Below, piece by piece: positions 35,570 to 46,177 of a stretch of DNA of 64,000 nt. The translations under genes were made by a program, and so were the position numbers. Position 1 is the first letter of the stretch, and every line of letters starts with the position of its first letter. This stretch comes from Conoideocrella luteorostrata (Eukaryota > Ascomycota > Sordariomycetes > Hypocreales > Clavicipitaceae): positions 62,001-126,000 of the forward strand of contig JASWJB010000060.1 in NCBI GenBank assembly GCA_032433595.1, given 5' to 3'. The notes beneath the pieces were generated by a model. It made no database searches. It saw nothing but the letters and a program-made list of their open reading frames with translations, and was not told the DNA's origin.

Positions 35570-36100
35570 ATGTTCGGCCTCGCTCGTCTCGCTTACTTCG
35601 TTACTATTCTGGCGCTACTGGGCACAGCCTTGGCTGCTAATCTCTATCGCCTGGATTTTCGCACGCCTAAGGAGATCCATGATGCTGGTGGCATGGTGAG
35701 CCGTGAACCTAACGGGAAAGGTTCCGTCATTGAACATGTCAAGGCGATCTTGGGAGACAAGGATCCATGGGTATCGACAACGAGTGATAAAAAGCTTGCT
35801 CAAAAAGGTGCCAAATCTCCTGGCAATGCATACGTTTATTACATTTACCCATCGGGCCTTGAAATTAAGGACACTATTAAAGAGTTCAAGAAAGCGAAGC
35901 AAGAGCACCCTCATCCGGCTGAGAAGGAATTTTCCGTAAAGAGTCGTATCCCTTGGAAAAATATTGAGAAATGGGAAACATACAAGAGGGGGAAGCTAAT
36001 TGAGACCACGACCAGGGAAGAATACAAGAAGGGCCACGAGGGAGAGTCATCGCCAAAGAAGGGCGCTAGGGGACGTTCAATCCGATCGTTCATTGCTTGA
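35570..36100 (+). CDS. Secreted heat-labile-enterotoxin-like ADP-ribosyltransferase
   Basis: Intronless 176-residue protein with a signal peptide (to about residue 22, ending LAA) and a catalytic domain of the heat-labile enterotoxin A type (PF01375-like). All three elements of the R-S-E class are present: YRLDFR with Arg at about 27, the STS-type block WVSTTS at about 67-72, and an ExE pair at about 118-120. Such enzymes transfer ADP-ribose from NAD to an arginine of a target protein. The family is expanded in insect-pathogenic Hypocreales, where the targets are mostly unknown. It is shorter than many members and ends with a basic Lys/Arg-rich tail; no separate A2 or B-subunit region is visible. 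It stands alone in repeat-rich DNA and looks intact. Function is inferred from motifs only. Confidence 0.85.
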   Translation: MFGLARLAYFVTILALLGTALAANLYRLDFRTPKEIHDAGGMVSREPNGKGSVIEHVKAILGDKDPWVSTTSDKKLAQKGAKSPGNAYVYYIYPSGLEIKDTIKEFKKAKQEHPHPAEKEFSVKSRIPWKNIEKWETYKRGKLIETTTREEYKKGHEGESSPKKGARGRSIRSFIA

Positions 36101-36661
36101 AATCAGCTGTCCTATTTATCACAGCGTTCAACGGCCAAGGCTGCCTGTCCTACGACGCCTGCTTCACAATGCTGGATTCTTTTACTAGACATCAAGTAGC
36201 TCTAGCCCTTGTATATAAACGGAATACTCGCTTTTCCAATATATGTTCCAACATTTGTCTCTTGTGTGTTCTTTGCTGTAATCCACATTTCGCTTGCCAA
36301 TGATGTTGATCTGGAGGGTTTTAAAATTGTACCTTGCTGTTTTGGTGAGTTGCGCGACCTCATGTGTCACATGATTCCATTAAGTGTTAGTGTGAAGATA
36401 AATTAATTGCTTCTACCGCGATCGACGGCAGCGGGAGCCATCCATTAAGCTCACTAAATTTTTCGTCTTGATCTTGGTGCTGAACTGAACGCTGAGGACA
36501 TGCAGAGCGAGAGCGGTTCCATGTTACAGGGTCCCTCTTATAGCAGGTGTTTTGGATTTAGAGCCTATTGAGGGTACCTTAACTGTTGGGGAGGTTGTAG
36601 CCATTGCGACATCGTTGAATAGTAAAAGCTGGCCACAGTATATCAGGAAAGATTGACTACC
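36101..36661. other. Intergenic region, no supported gene
   Basis: 3' flank of the ADP-ribosyltransferase gene up to a solo LTR; short frames only. Confidence 0.4.
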
Positions 36662-36872
36662 TGTAGGAAATACAGGGCTTCTGATTTGACGTCAAAAGGT
36701 TCTTGCACGAAGCAATAGGTAAAACAAAGTATTCAATTCATTCGTCTCTATCTAACAGAGAAGAAGAAGAGGAAGAGGAATGCCCCCGAGCGCGCCGTAT
36801 AAAAGAGGCGCGCTAGGGTGGCCACGTGACCCTGTCCGTCATTGCTCGTACGCTTGACGAGGGATTCCAACA
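36662..36872 (+). mobile_element. Solo LTR, family B, TSD CTACC
   Basis: A 211-bp element TGTAG...CCAACA flanked by perfect 5-bp repeats CTACC (36657-36661 and 36873-36877). Same family as 10027-10228, with a TATAAAAG box near 36798. The two copies share most positions, and some differences are C/T transitions. Confidence 0.9.
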
Positions 36873-36959
36873 CTACCCTCTCAGCCAAAGGTACTAGAAA
36901 CAATCCTAACTTGAGACTCCTCCATATTTGTCGGATGGCCATTCTTGGGGGCTGATAAC

Positions 36960-37466
36960 CTATGTCGCATCTAGCTTCCTATAAGCACTAGAATCCCACA
37001 TCGCCGAAGACAGGTAGTGCGGGAGCATGTCAAACTCACAGTGGAGGTCGGCTTCATTCTTAGCCTGCTCTGCATCACATTGTAAGTCTAAACTTTTCCC
37101 TTCTTAGGTGATGCTTTGGACCTTGGCACTCCCGCCATCTTTATCGTTTAGTTTCGGAGCAATGTGAAGTATTGTAGCACTCCTACCGTTGCTACAACCA
37201 GCTTCGAAGGATGTGGAGATACATATTGCCGTTTTCAGCCGGATCCTCAATCAGCATGTCCCATTTGTTGTCCTTACGTTGAGATTTATACCCGACTTTG
37301 AGCTTTTCCACGTCCGCATCGCTGGTCAGCAAACTCCAAGGTGCAGTAAGAGGCTCCTTCATGGTTTTGTCGAGCCGCGTTCCTACGCCGTGGAAAGCCA
37401 CTTCTTTATCTCCTCCTCGTCCATATCGCTGTACGCATCCTGTCCCGTATTACTGTGGGACGCCAT
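36960..37466 (-). pseudogene. Decayed gene of unknown function
   Basis: Reading from the ATG at 37466 toward 36960 gives fragments of one coherent hydrophilic protein spread over several frames. They are: an N-terminal acidic block with SDMDEEEIKKWLST, then (after a frame change near 37383) LTAPWSLLTSDADVEKLKVG and MLIEDPAENGNMYLHILRSWL, then (after further shifts) HIAPKLNDKDGGSAKVQSIT, a TAA stop, and LQCDAEQAKNEADLHCEFDMLP, ending at TAG 36960-36962. The TAA probably replaces a Trp codon (TGG). At least two or three frameshifts and one nonsense change are visible. I do not know a name for the family. Several frames together reading like one natural protein makes a pseudogene likelier than chance. 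Confidence 0.6.
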
Positions 37467-39424
37467 TTTGTAAATTTGCGTCGCGGGATGTATCGGTTGT
37501 GATGAGTATTAAAACACAGAAAATTGTGGTTGGAAATTCGTATTGTTGATGCCACGATTGAGTTAGTGATCTATCAAGAGTTGCCAATCAACTTTCGCTG
37601 TGCGACAAGCGCCGTGATTGTAGATCTCTATTTCAATTTCGCTTACAATGTTAGTGAAAATGGAAACCTCTTCAAGATTTCAGCATAGGCTGATTAGTGA
37701 GGTGCCAAATGTCCTCACACCTTGTGTAACTTGTTTCCCTTGTATTGATATATTGTGCGGTAACTCCGCTGCATTTCCTTTAGTGTGGCCTATGGCAAAC
37801 TTCTGTATTCGTCTTGGAATATGTACTGGATAAACATGTGAACATGTTCAACATTGCTTTCCCTCTTCACGAGCATGGTACCTCTCGTGTCTAATGCCCA
37901 TCCGTCCGAGTTATCCACCGAACATTTCATTGTATATCCTCGTTGCAGCTTTACCGATATTTGAGTTTACGTACTACCAGCACCTCTACAGCTCATCAAT
38001 TAGGAACATTGTAACCCCATTTACGAGCCTCGCACCCTTCACCGACGGCATGATTCTCTCCACTTGAATCTTAGTTTATGTTTCTGACCAGACCGGTGGC
38101 CTCTCTTTGAGACTACCCAGTTCCGGTCCATTGACAGCATCATCACTGTTCTTTTTCGCCATCGCCGTTATGGGGCTGACGGAAAATCGAGTAATACCGA
38201 CTGCTGGCGAAGTCGTTCTTGAGTTCAAACATGACCGAAAACATTTTTTTTTACCCTTCGTGTTGCACAACCCTGGCTGCTTCTTTGCGGACTGACTCGT
38301 TTGCCGCCTGTTTTAGTAAGGCACTATCGTCAAATGAATTGTGCTGTATATGGAGCAAGACGTCGCTAGTAGTCGCGCATCCCGCTGAACATAACTATGA
38401 TCTGGGGAAACAATTGTAGGATAGATCTAGTGCTTGGACGTTGCCCTATAGGTATAGTAGTAGGGTTCGTAGACAAGGATGATCCCACCAATCTGGACTG
38501 CTCTGTAGAGCAACGATTAACTCTATATCCCACAGTCGCTTGAAGAAGCTTTTTTTCAGTTACGCCACTCCTAAATCTCTTCTTGCCGATACGTCTAGTT
38601 TATCTCGTAAAACTCAGTGGCATGTAAGTATCTATTTAGGCATGTTATTAACGCATGATCATACATATATGTGTATTTATTTATACAAAGTTCAACAAAA
38701 TTCTTCATAATAAGCTTTATAAGACGGCACGTGATTATTAATAATTGCAACCGTGGCTACTATGAATAAGACACGGCCCTTGAGAAACGTGATAGCACTC
38801 CCTAGCTCGCTGGCGTGGAGATATAAGAAGCTCGGTTACTCGCACGTGGGGGTACGGATGCCTTGGATCTGTAGATGGAGGTAATAGTTTCGCGATACTA
38901 TGACCCTAGCTAGTGTGTGGCATAATGCGGACTATTGGAAGAGAGCCAAGGCCCATATGAATCCGTTTCGTACCGGCACTTGAAGTGAATACGGCCGTTG
39001 CGTTATTAGTGACCCACAAGGCTACTTAAACCGGATCTCCAGTCTGCATGAGGTTGCATTCGTGAGGACAGGACCTGTCGTATTATCAGTGCTGTAGCCT
39101 GATTTAACTGCAAAACAGCGATTATTATAAGAGAGGTGAGTCGTATTGCTGAGAAGTTACCTTTCGCTGCTGTCCTTCCTCGGTATACATTTCCTGAGCT
39201 GTCTATTAAATTACGAGAAAGAACGATTCTAGGACTTATTGAAGAAGACGCCGATGGCGAGTGCACTTCTTTCGAGCAATATTACTATCGTCGGCAAGGC
39301 CGGCAACGGTTTGTTATGGCGGCGGCCTGGTTCCGCATTCACAGGGCAATGACTAGTGCCAATTCCGAAAAACCGACCAGCCTCTCCGCCTAAAAAGGTT
39401 AGTTATTTAGGGAAACGTGGACGT
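37467..39424. other. Gene-poor region with possible coding relics
   Basis: No intact gene supported. Minus-strand frames around 38060-38420 read in pieces such as SVRKEAARVVQHEG and KMFSVMFELKNDF, which may be another decayed gene, but evidence is thin. An 85-codon plus-strand frame at 39136-39393 has no domain. Confidence 0.35.
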
Positions 39425-40678
39425 ACAGTGTTTTGCAAAACGTTTTTGCGTTTTCTTAAGTACCGGACCACTGAGCGGCGAGGCTAGCTAGAATATGAAG
39501 GTCAATGCTAAGATATCATGATAAACAAAACGCGCAGAATTTTCCTATTTTCAACATCGTCAACATCGTCAACATCGCCAATCGTCAATTTCGTCAATTT
39601 TAACAATGCCTCAAGGCAAAGAACTCTCGCCGCAAATGCGACCTCGGATCTGCGAGCTTCGAAGCCTACGAATAACCTATCATGCGATTCAGAGGTTTCA
39701 TCCAGAGCTGAAGCTTAGTAAAATTCGATAAACTGTTAAAATAGAACAACAACGGGCTAATTATACTAACCTTGAGCGTTCTGGCTAGCCGAATCAATTA
39801 ACGGAAGAAGACCGTAACCGGGTCTACGATCTAGCTACTTTGAATCCACACATTAAAATAATTAATTTGCTAGAAGCTATTCAGCATAAGGTTAAGGCAC
39901 AGGCAACGAGAATGCTTTGCCAGGCTATGAATCTACGAAAGTGGCTACAACATAAGAGGCCTTTTATTATAGCTAAGTATGCAGCTGAACAGCTAGCATA
40001 GGCCTTAAAATATTAACATTAAAATTAGAAGAAAGTTATATAGTCTAACGAATATCAGGTTAAACGTGGCGCCGGCTGCTAGCTATAGTAGACTTTCACT
40101 AAACTAAAAGATTAATTAACTACTAATGCCCTTCTATTAATTCCTACTAAGAGTCTTAGTCAAATGTTTTAGGCTACTTTTCAGTGGCATAACCGTATAG
40201 CCCTTGTGCGACTGGAAGGACATGTAAATCAATGGGTTATTTTCCTGTCTTTATAATACACACCTTCTGGATTCGTCAATGGCGGTGATATCTATATGCA
40301 AGATAACGCTCCTATAGGCACAGCATATCTTATTAGAGACCTCTCAGAAATGCCCTTTAAAGTCATAGAATAGCTACCTTATTCGCTGAATTTAAATCCT
40401 ATTAAGAATCTATAGTCACAGATGAAGCAAGCTATCTATCGCATTTACCCAGAGCTTTAATTTGCTCCCATAAATTAGAAAAAGCTTAGTGTTATAATAG
40501 CGAGCTACAAAGAAAGCTTAGGTAACCTTAGATATTCAGTTACTAGAGAATTTAATTAATATAATACACTATAGAGCAGAAGCTACTCTAGAGGCAGAGG
40601 GCTAGTACACAAAATATTAGCTGTTGGCCGGGAGATAGGGTACATAGAAAAACGCAAAATCTTTTTGCCCCCCACTGT
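39425..40678 (+). mobile_element. RIP-destroyed Tc1/mariner-family DNA transposon
   Basis: About 1254 bp with inverted ends. The left end ACAGTGTTTTGCAAAACG continues to GTACC, and the reverse complement of the right end begins ACAGTGGGGGGCAAAAAG and also reaches GTACC about 38 bp in. The transposase frame starts near 39606 (MPQGKELSPQMR) and continues with LTEEDRNRVYDLA, NLRKWLQHKRPF and, near 40300-40450, QDNAP and LPYSLNLNPI. Several Trp codons are now TAG, the first catalytic Asp reads Asn (SNE for SDE) and the third acidic residue reads Lys (NPIKN for NPIEN), all G-to-A changes on this strand. The element is therefore non-functional. A clean TA duplication is not preserved on the right. 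Confidence 0.85.
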
Positions 40679-40804
40679 GTATATATGGGAAAATACCAAG
40701 GGGCTGCATTTATATGTTGTGAGCATTTTGTCACTATTCTCTCCGGGCATTCTATGGCTTCCGCAGCGAGTTATGTTACGGGTAGACTGAAGTGAACGTC
40801 TATT

Positions 40805-41087
40805 TGTTGAGACGAGAGTAGCTCCTGTCAGGAAGATCAGTGCGTAAATAGCTAGAATCTTCGCATAGTGAGGCAGTGCCTCGGATAACAGGGCAGTGCA
40901 AGGAAGGCAGAAGACATCGATAGAAGAAAAAAAGGTGCTATAAATAAGGGGCTTTCAGGGCTCTTCAGGAGATTAAGAATCATCACTATTCATCTTCATC
41001 TATCTATTCATTTGAATCCATCTATTTCTGCCCATTTCCACTGTTGCAAATTGTTGTCAAATGCCCAAGAAGGCACATAACGCAACA
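40805..41087 (+). mobile_element. Solo LTR, family A copy 3, near-TSD CTATT/CTACT
   Basis: A 283-bp element TGTTGAGAC...AACGCAACA with flanks CTATT (40800-40804) and CTACT (41088-41092), which differ by one transition. It has a CTATAAATAAGG promoter-like box. Same family as 31176-31445. Confidence 0.85.
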
Positions 41088-42532
41088 CTACTAGATCAAT
41101 CGCGCTAAACTAAGGTAGCTGTGTGAATAGTGGGCGAGGGTCCCCTCGTTTATTCGAACGAAACAAAACTCAAAACCTTAGTGCGTAGATGATACGATCC
41201 AAGCTTTTTTGCCTGCACCTTTCTTGCCATGCACAGAAGCTATTGCGCGCAAGGTGGTACAGTTGGGAAGGATCACTCAAAGGTGGACCGTAGAGGCGTG
41301 TGATCTGTAGAGGGGCGAGTCCGCAGCCTGTACACGGCAATTGCCCGTTGCTTGGCTGGCTCGCAACATTCAACGCCCCCACTTACTCTAACAGGATACA
41401 TCCGAGTCCCGGGCAATGAAACAGAAGCACGCATGCGGTCTACAGGCTTATGGGCTTAGGATTCAGGGATTCAGGGATTCAAACGCCCGATTACCTAGTC
41501 CATTGCAGGAGTTTATAGGAACTAAATAGCGGCAGCAACGACCGTTCATTTAGGCCCTGCATCTGTTATCAGTATGCGCACTCATCCCCGCAACATTTCT
41601 AGTAGTAAGTAATCCGTTTGTACCAAATTATGTCTGTGCTCGATCTGTCACCGCTCTCTCTTGCTTATGCAACCATTTCGAAGTTACTTTTTGCGATTGC
41701 TCATGTAAGGGCGGGGGAAGCGGCTTAACCGACCGGATGGTGCATTTAACTATGCATTGTCTGTCGGCGCGACTAGACCGCTAATGCGCTACACATATGC
41801 GTCTGAGCATCCTCTTATTCTCATTTTGAGATACCGCTGAGATTAGTTTGTTAATATACCGAGATCCGGAACAGCTTTTCAACTAAGGATTCGTGTGCTA
41901 CTACCATATGACTTCTCGTGTAGCGAGAGTTAACCCGAGAGGGGGCTTGGCATAAGCTCTATACTCCGCCGTAGTAAGCACGCCTGATAAGGACCATTCC
42001 GCAAACACTTGGGACTCCTCTTGGGATGCTCTTCTGTTTCCCACCCAGATCTAAAATGGTTGTAGGAGTTTTGTCTCGTCTGGTTATGCTCCGCTTACGC
42101 CGATTAGATTTCGGTGATGTGAAAAAGGGACAATGGACAATAAACACGTGGAGGACGGAGTAAAGCCCCGCTAAAAACACACGTCAGCCAAGTGATGTCC
42201 GTCAGTAGGATCTGGCTCTTGCAGAGCTGTTTCAGGATCCGACCAAGCTGATTCAGTACTGCGCCGCAACGCAATCCGTCCCAAGACATCTTGTTCTTGA
42301 CTACAAGGTAGATATTCATAGCTTTGTTACGGCTACTCGTCGGGGGCCAGATGTAAAGGCCTGGCCTGCCGGAGAAAATGGCTCGCTGGAAGTGCGATAT
42401 TTGTTATTATTGCATAACGGCTGAGATTGTGCCACATGACGAAAAAGATATAAGGGCTGCCTCGTCCCCTGTTACTTCGTGCGCACATAGTGATTAATAG
42501 TGGAACTTTCTTCAAATAGAACAATAGTCATC
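41088..42532. other. Intergenic region, no supported gene
   Basis: Only short frames. It forms the upstream region of the Zn2Cys6 regulator and the end of the repeat-rich block. Confidence 0.45.
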
Positions 42533-43783
42533 ATGTTTTCGACAATTCGCTACCGTAATCCTTCGCAGCCAGACGATATACCAAAGTCAGTCGACTCTCA
42601 CAACTTTGAGCGCCGCCGCCCGTCGAGGCTCGCATGTGTGGAATGCCGAACAAGAAAGGTGCGTTTGGCATATCATGCTGAATATAATTTTTTTGTTTGT
42701 TTATTTGCTTACTCTCGAGACATGTTACTAACGCCGGGTGCTAAATACACCAGGTCAAGTGCACGGGAGAGAATACCGGCTGCCAAAGATGCCAGGGCGT
42801 CGGGATTACGTGTATATATCCAGAGGTGACCAAGCGCAACAGTAAGAGACAGAGGTCGACCGCTCCGGCGGAAGGCTGCGAGGGCCACCCAAGCAGGCTG
42901 TGCAGCGAGGATAGCCATATCAAGGAGGAGAAAAGCACTTCTTCTGGATCAAGCCGGGTACCACCGTCTGGACTCTCGGCGCCCCCGAATTCGGACGCTT
43001 CAATGTCTCTGAGCATCAGCCCCGAAGACTACTCGATACATTGTCCAGACGTGGATGGCGATTTTAGCATAGGTAACTAGTATATGGTCCCTCCACGCTC
43101 AATCATGAATTTTGGCTCCGCTAATGCTGCGTGCCGGCCTGCAAGATTTCGATTACTTACAGTCGTTCGGCGAGCTCTACCAGCCTGGTACATTTGAGGG
43201 GCTGTCTTTCTCACTAACAGGCGAGACTGTGGCTTCGGAGAATGGCGACAACTTATATTCCAATAACGTTGCTGTTATTCATGAGGCGGAGCAATGCCAG
43301 TGCGCTCAGGCTGCTATGAATATGCTAGAGGAGCTTGATTTGAAGTATCATGACAATATCCAGCTACCCAGCGGTGCTATTCTCAGCCACCAAAAGTCGG
43401 CTCTAACACAGTTAAACTCCTGGATCGCATGCAGCCACAGAGGCATCCCGCGCGCAACCACCAAAGTCGTTATCCTCGTCATCGAATGCCTCTCGCTATG
43501 CTTGGAGCGAGGCTTCACACACTGCACCCGCCAAATGCACCAAAACATGGAGGACAAGAGTCCATTAGAGCCAGGAAGTTGCCAAACGGGAGACTACCAG
43601 GTGGAGTCGACGCACGAGTGGGCACATATTGTCAGGGTGTCATTACTGATCCGATGCAGAGAGCTCTTGAATGCGGCAGGACGGTTGAAGGAGCGAGGCG
43701 GGCAGGGGCGGCAGCTGAGCGAGGCGGAAGAGCGGCTTTCCGGCGTCATCAAAGAATTAAAACGGTGGGACGGATGCCTGTAG
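42533..43783 (+). CDS. Zn2Cys6 transcription factor, AflR-like
   Basis: DNA-binding regulator, probably nuclear. Exons 42533-42658, 42754-43072 and 43146-43783 give 360 residues. The binuclear zinc cluster is completed by the first splice: CVECRTRK|VKCTGENTGCQRCQGVGITC (C-x2-C-x6-C-x6-C-x2-C-x6-C). A Ser/Pro-rich linker follows, then an AflR-type C-terminal region (PF08493-like) with the EQCQCAQAAMNMLEELDLK block and a Cys-containing helical stretch. Proteins of this type often control an adjacent secondary-metabolite or detoxification cluster. It precedes an MFS exporter and SDRs, which fits that role. Without splicing the zinc cluster would be lost. Target sites are not known; a duplicated CGG-containing motif lies in the nearby divergent promoter. 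Confidence 0.9.
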
Positions 43784-44480
43784 AGTGTAGAGATGGATTC
43801 TGCGTGTAAATGACTTCATGCTATGAAAAAATTGCTAATAGTGATACCAAACGCTGCGTACACACAACAAAACTCACTGCCTGCTGGCCTGCCACTGATG
43901 TAACGGTCGTGGCGTGTTACCATGGCTCCTCACTTTAATCTGGCCGTATGGCCAACCAAAACGAGTTATTGTCCGTTTTGCTGCCCTGCCGGTTTCGAGA
44001 CTTCATCTAAAGAGCGGGGCGGCCGGTATGCGGGCCGTGAGTATAACACACTGATTTTACACACAATTTTATCCTGCAAGCACGCTATGGAATTTCCTGC
44101 ATAATATATGTACATAGAGCTACTTTGCCAGTTTGCGGCTGAAGGCGGGTTGCGCTCCGCATGACGCTGCTGATCGGGACAAGTAGAATTGGCAAGACCC
44201 ATCTTATCTATTCTAATAATAATAACTTTGACGGCCTGATTTTCGCGATGATTTCCTTATTGAAATGACTAAACTCCGTTGGAACGGGCGCCATTGGTCA
44301 CCGTTCGACCAACCGGGACGACAAAGCACGCTGTGGGGTTGCAATCAAGCACGTTAGGGTCGGGGACTGTCAAGCACAGAAACCATGCATAACCCGTAAT
44401 ATAACTGACGTTACAACCATTCCGGCACTGAAATGCTTTCGCATGGCCGCGGCACCACTGGTTCATATTCCCAGGGCTTA
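43784..44480. other. Intergenic region, convergent gene ends
   Basis: Lies between the 3' ends of the regulator (plus) and the MFS gene (minus). No gene supported. Confidence 0.45.
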
Positions 44481-46177
44481 TCACAGCGCTCCTCCTGCTT
44501 GTTTCAAGGCGGCAGCATCAAGCTTTTGCCAGGGGAGGAACACGGCAATGAATAGCGAAGCGCCCACGACGGCACACGCCAGCGCGTAGCTTGCCTTGAT
44601 GCCCTCGAGATAAGCGGCAACAACGCCAGGCAGCTGGTCAGATCCGAACACGGACCGCAGCTGGCCGGCGCCCGCAGAGATGACCTGCGTCGGACCGACG
44701 CCTGGTGCTAGAGAAGGCAGGGAGACCAGCATCCTGTTGGTAAAGACAGACTGTGTGGCCGACACCCAGATGGCACCCCCGATCGTCTGGAAGCATAACA
44801 TCATGGCCGTGATGGCTGGGAGATCGGACGCTAGAACGGCGGACTGGCCAACAATGATGGGTACCTGGAAGGCACCTCCCAGGCCGATGCCAGCCACAAT
44901 CTGCACGCCAACCCAGAGGCCCACGCTCGTGTCGAGCCCGAACAGGTAGCACAGGCCGCAGCCAAGCGTCGCGATGGCGGACCCCGCGACCATGACGAGG
45001 GTCGACAGGCCCGTCTTGGAGATGAAGATTCCCGCGCCTAGGGCAGATGTCATGGCCGCAATGATGAAGGGAAGGTTGTGGACGCCCGAGATGACGGGGC
45101 TGTCGCCGCGGACGGCTTGAAAGTAGATGGGCAGGTAATACACAATGGAAAAGAGCGCTCCACCCTGGAAGACGGTATAGAACAGGGCAACGCCGATCTC
45201 CCGCTGCAGAAACAGCCGGGGGATTATCATAGCCCGCTCGCCCTGCCAATACTCGACAAGCCCGAAGACGAAGAAGAGTGCCACCGAGGCCTCGAGCAGC
45301 CCGACCACGAGCCCCGAGCCCCACGACTCGTCCACGCCGCCGTGCTGCACCGCCACCAGATAGGTTAGAATGGCCCCCATCAGGACGGCCGTGCCAGGGG
45401 GGTCCAACTGGAGCAGCTTCTCCCTGAGGGGCGCCTGGCGCGGCCGGGCTGCCTCGGGAGCTTGGAAGAAGAAGACCGTCGCAAGAAGAGGCAGGACGCC
45501 AATTGGGAGGTTGATGTAGAAACACCATCGCCACGAGGTCTCTGTGGAAAAGACGCCACCTAGCAGCGGCCCCAGAACGCTGCCGACGCCAAACACAGCG
45601 CCAAGAATCCCCGTGTACGCGGCTCGCTTGCTGGGTTCAGATATGTAGGCGCAAATCGTATATGCACCCGAGCTGACGCCCGCCGCCCCAATGCCCGCAA
45701 TGGTGCGGCCGACGATGAAGGCAGCCGAGTTGGGGGCGGCGCCACAGAGCAGGCTGCCACCCAGAAACACGAATATAGCAATCAGGAAGCTGATCTTGAG
45801 GGGGAAGTACTGATACGTCTTCCCCCACGTGGACTGGAAGCCACCCGACGTCATGAGATAGATGGCGCCGTACCAGCCGGCGTCTTTCAGTCCGTGGAAC
45901 TCGTTGGTGATGGCGGGAAGCGAAGTCGCGACAATAGTCTGCAAGGGATTAGCCGTAGTCGGTGCGTGTCGCAACTTTACGCGGTATGCCAGCCTACCAT
46001 ATCTAGCGCAATTAGGAAGATGCTGAAGACGAGCGAGGTGAGCATGAGCCACAGCCTCGTGCCCGTCAAATACTCTGTCTCCGGCTCCTTCGTCTCACTC
46101 TCACTCTCGAGGTGGTGAGAGTCCGTGTCTGACATGTCCAGACGGGATACATCGTGCCAAGTATCTGTACTAGTCAT
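44481..46177 (-). CDS. MFS drug:H+ antiporter, DHA2 (14-helix) type
   Basis: Plasma-membrane exporter of the major facilitator superfamily. Exons 46177-45998 and 45938-44481 (phase 0) give 545 residues. The short acidic N-terminal tail precedes helix 1, and the intron falls inside the conserved motif ALDM|TIVATSLPAI. Later blocks are DAGWYGAIYLMT, GRTIAGIGAAG (motif B) and LGPLLGGVFSTETSWRWCFYINLPIG (motif C region). About 14 hydrophobic segments are visible. Fungal members of this group commonly export toxins or cluster products, giving self-protection. It is divergent from the SDR at 47027 across a promoter of about 850 bp and lies next to the Zn2Cys6 regulator. The start at 46177 is the first ATG in frame. 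No lesions. Confidence 0.93.

Noticed and set aside
44638..45534. 298-codon minus-strand ORF in another frame
   Set aside because: It overlaps the MFS gene fully; its Arg/Gly/Pro-rich composition is a GC-rich shadow frame.
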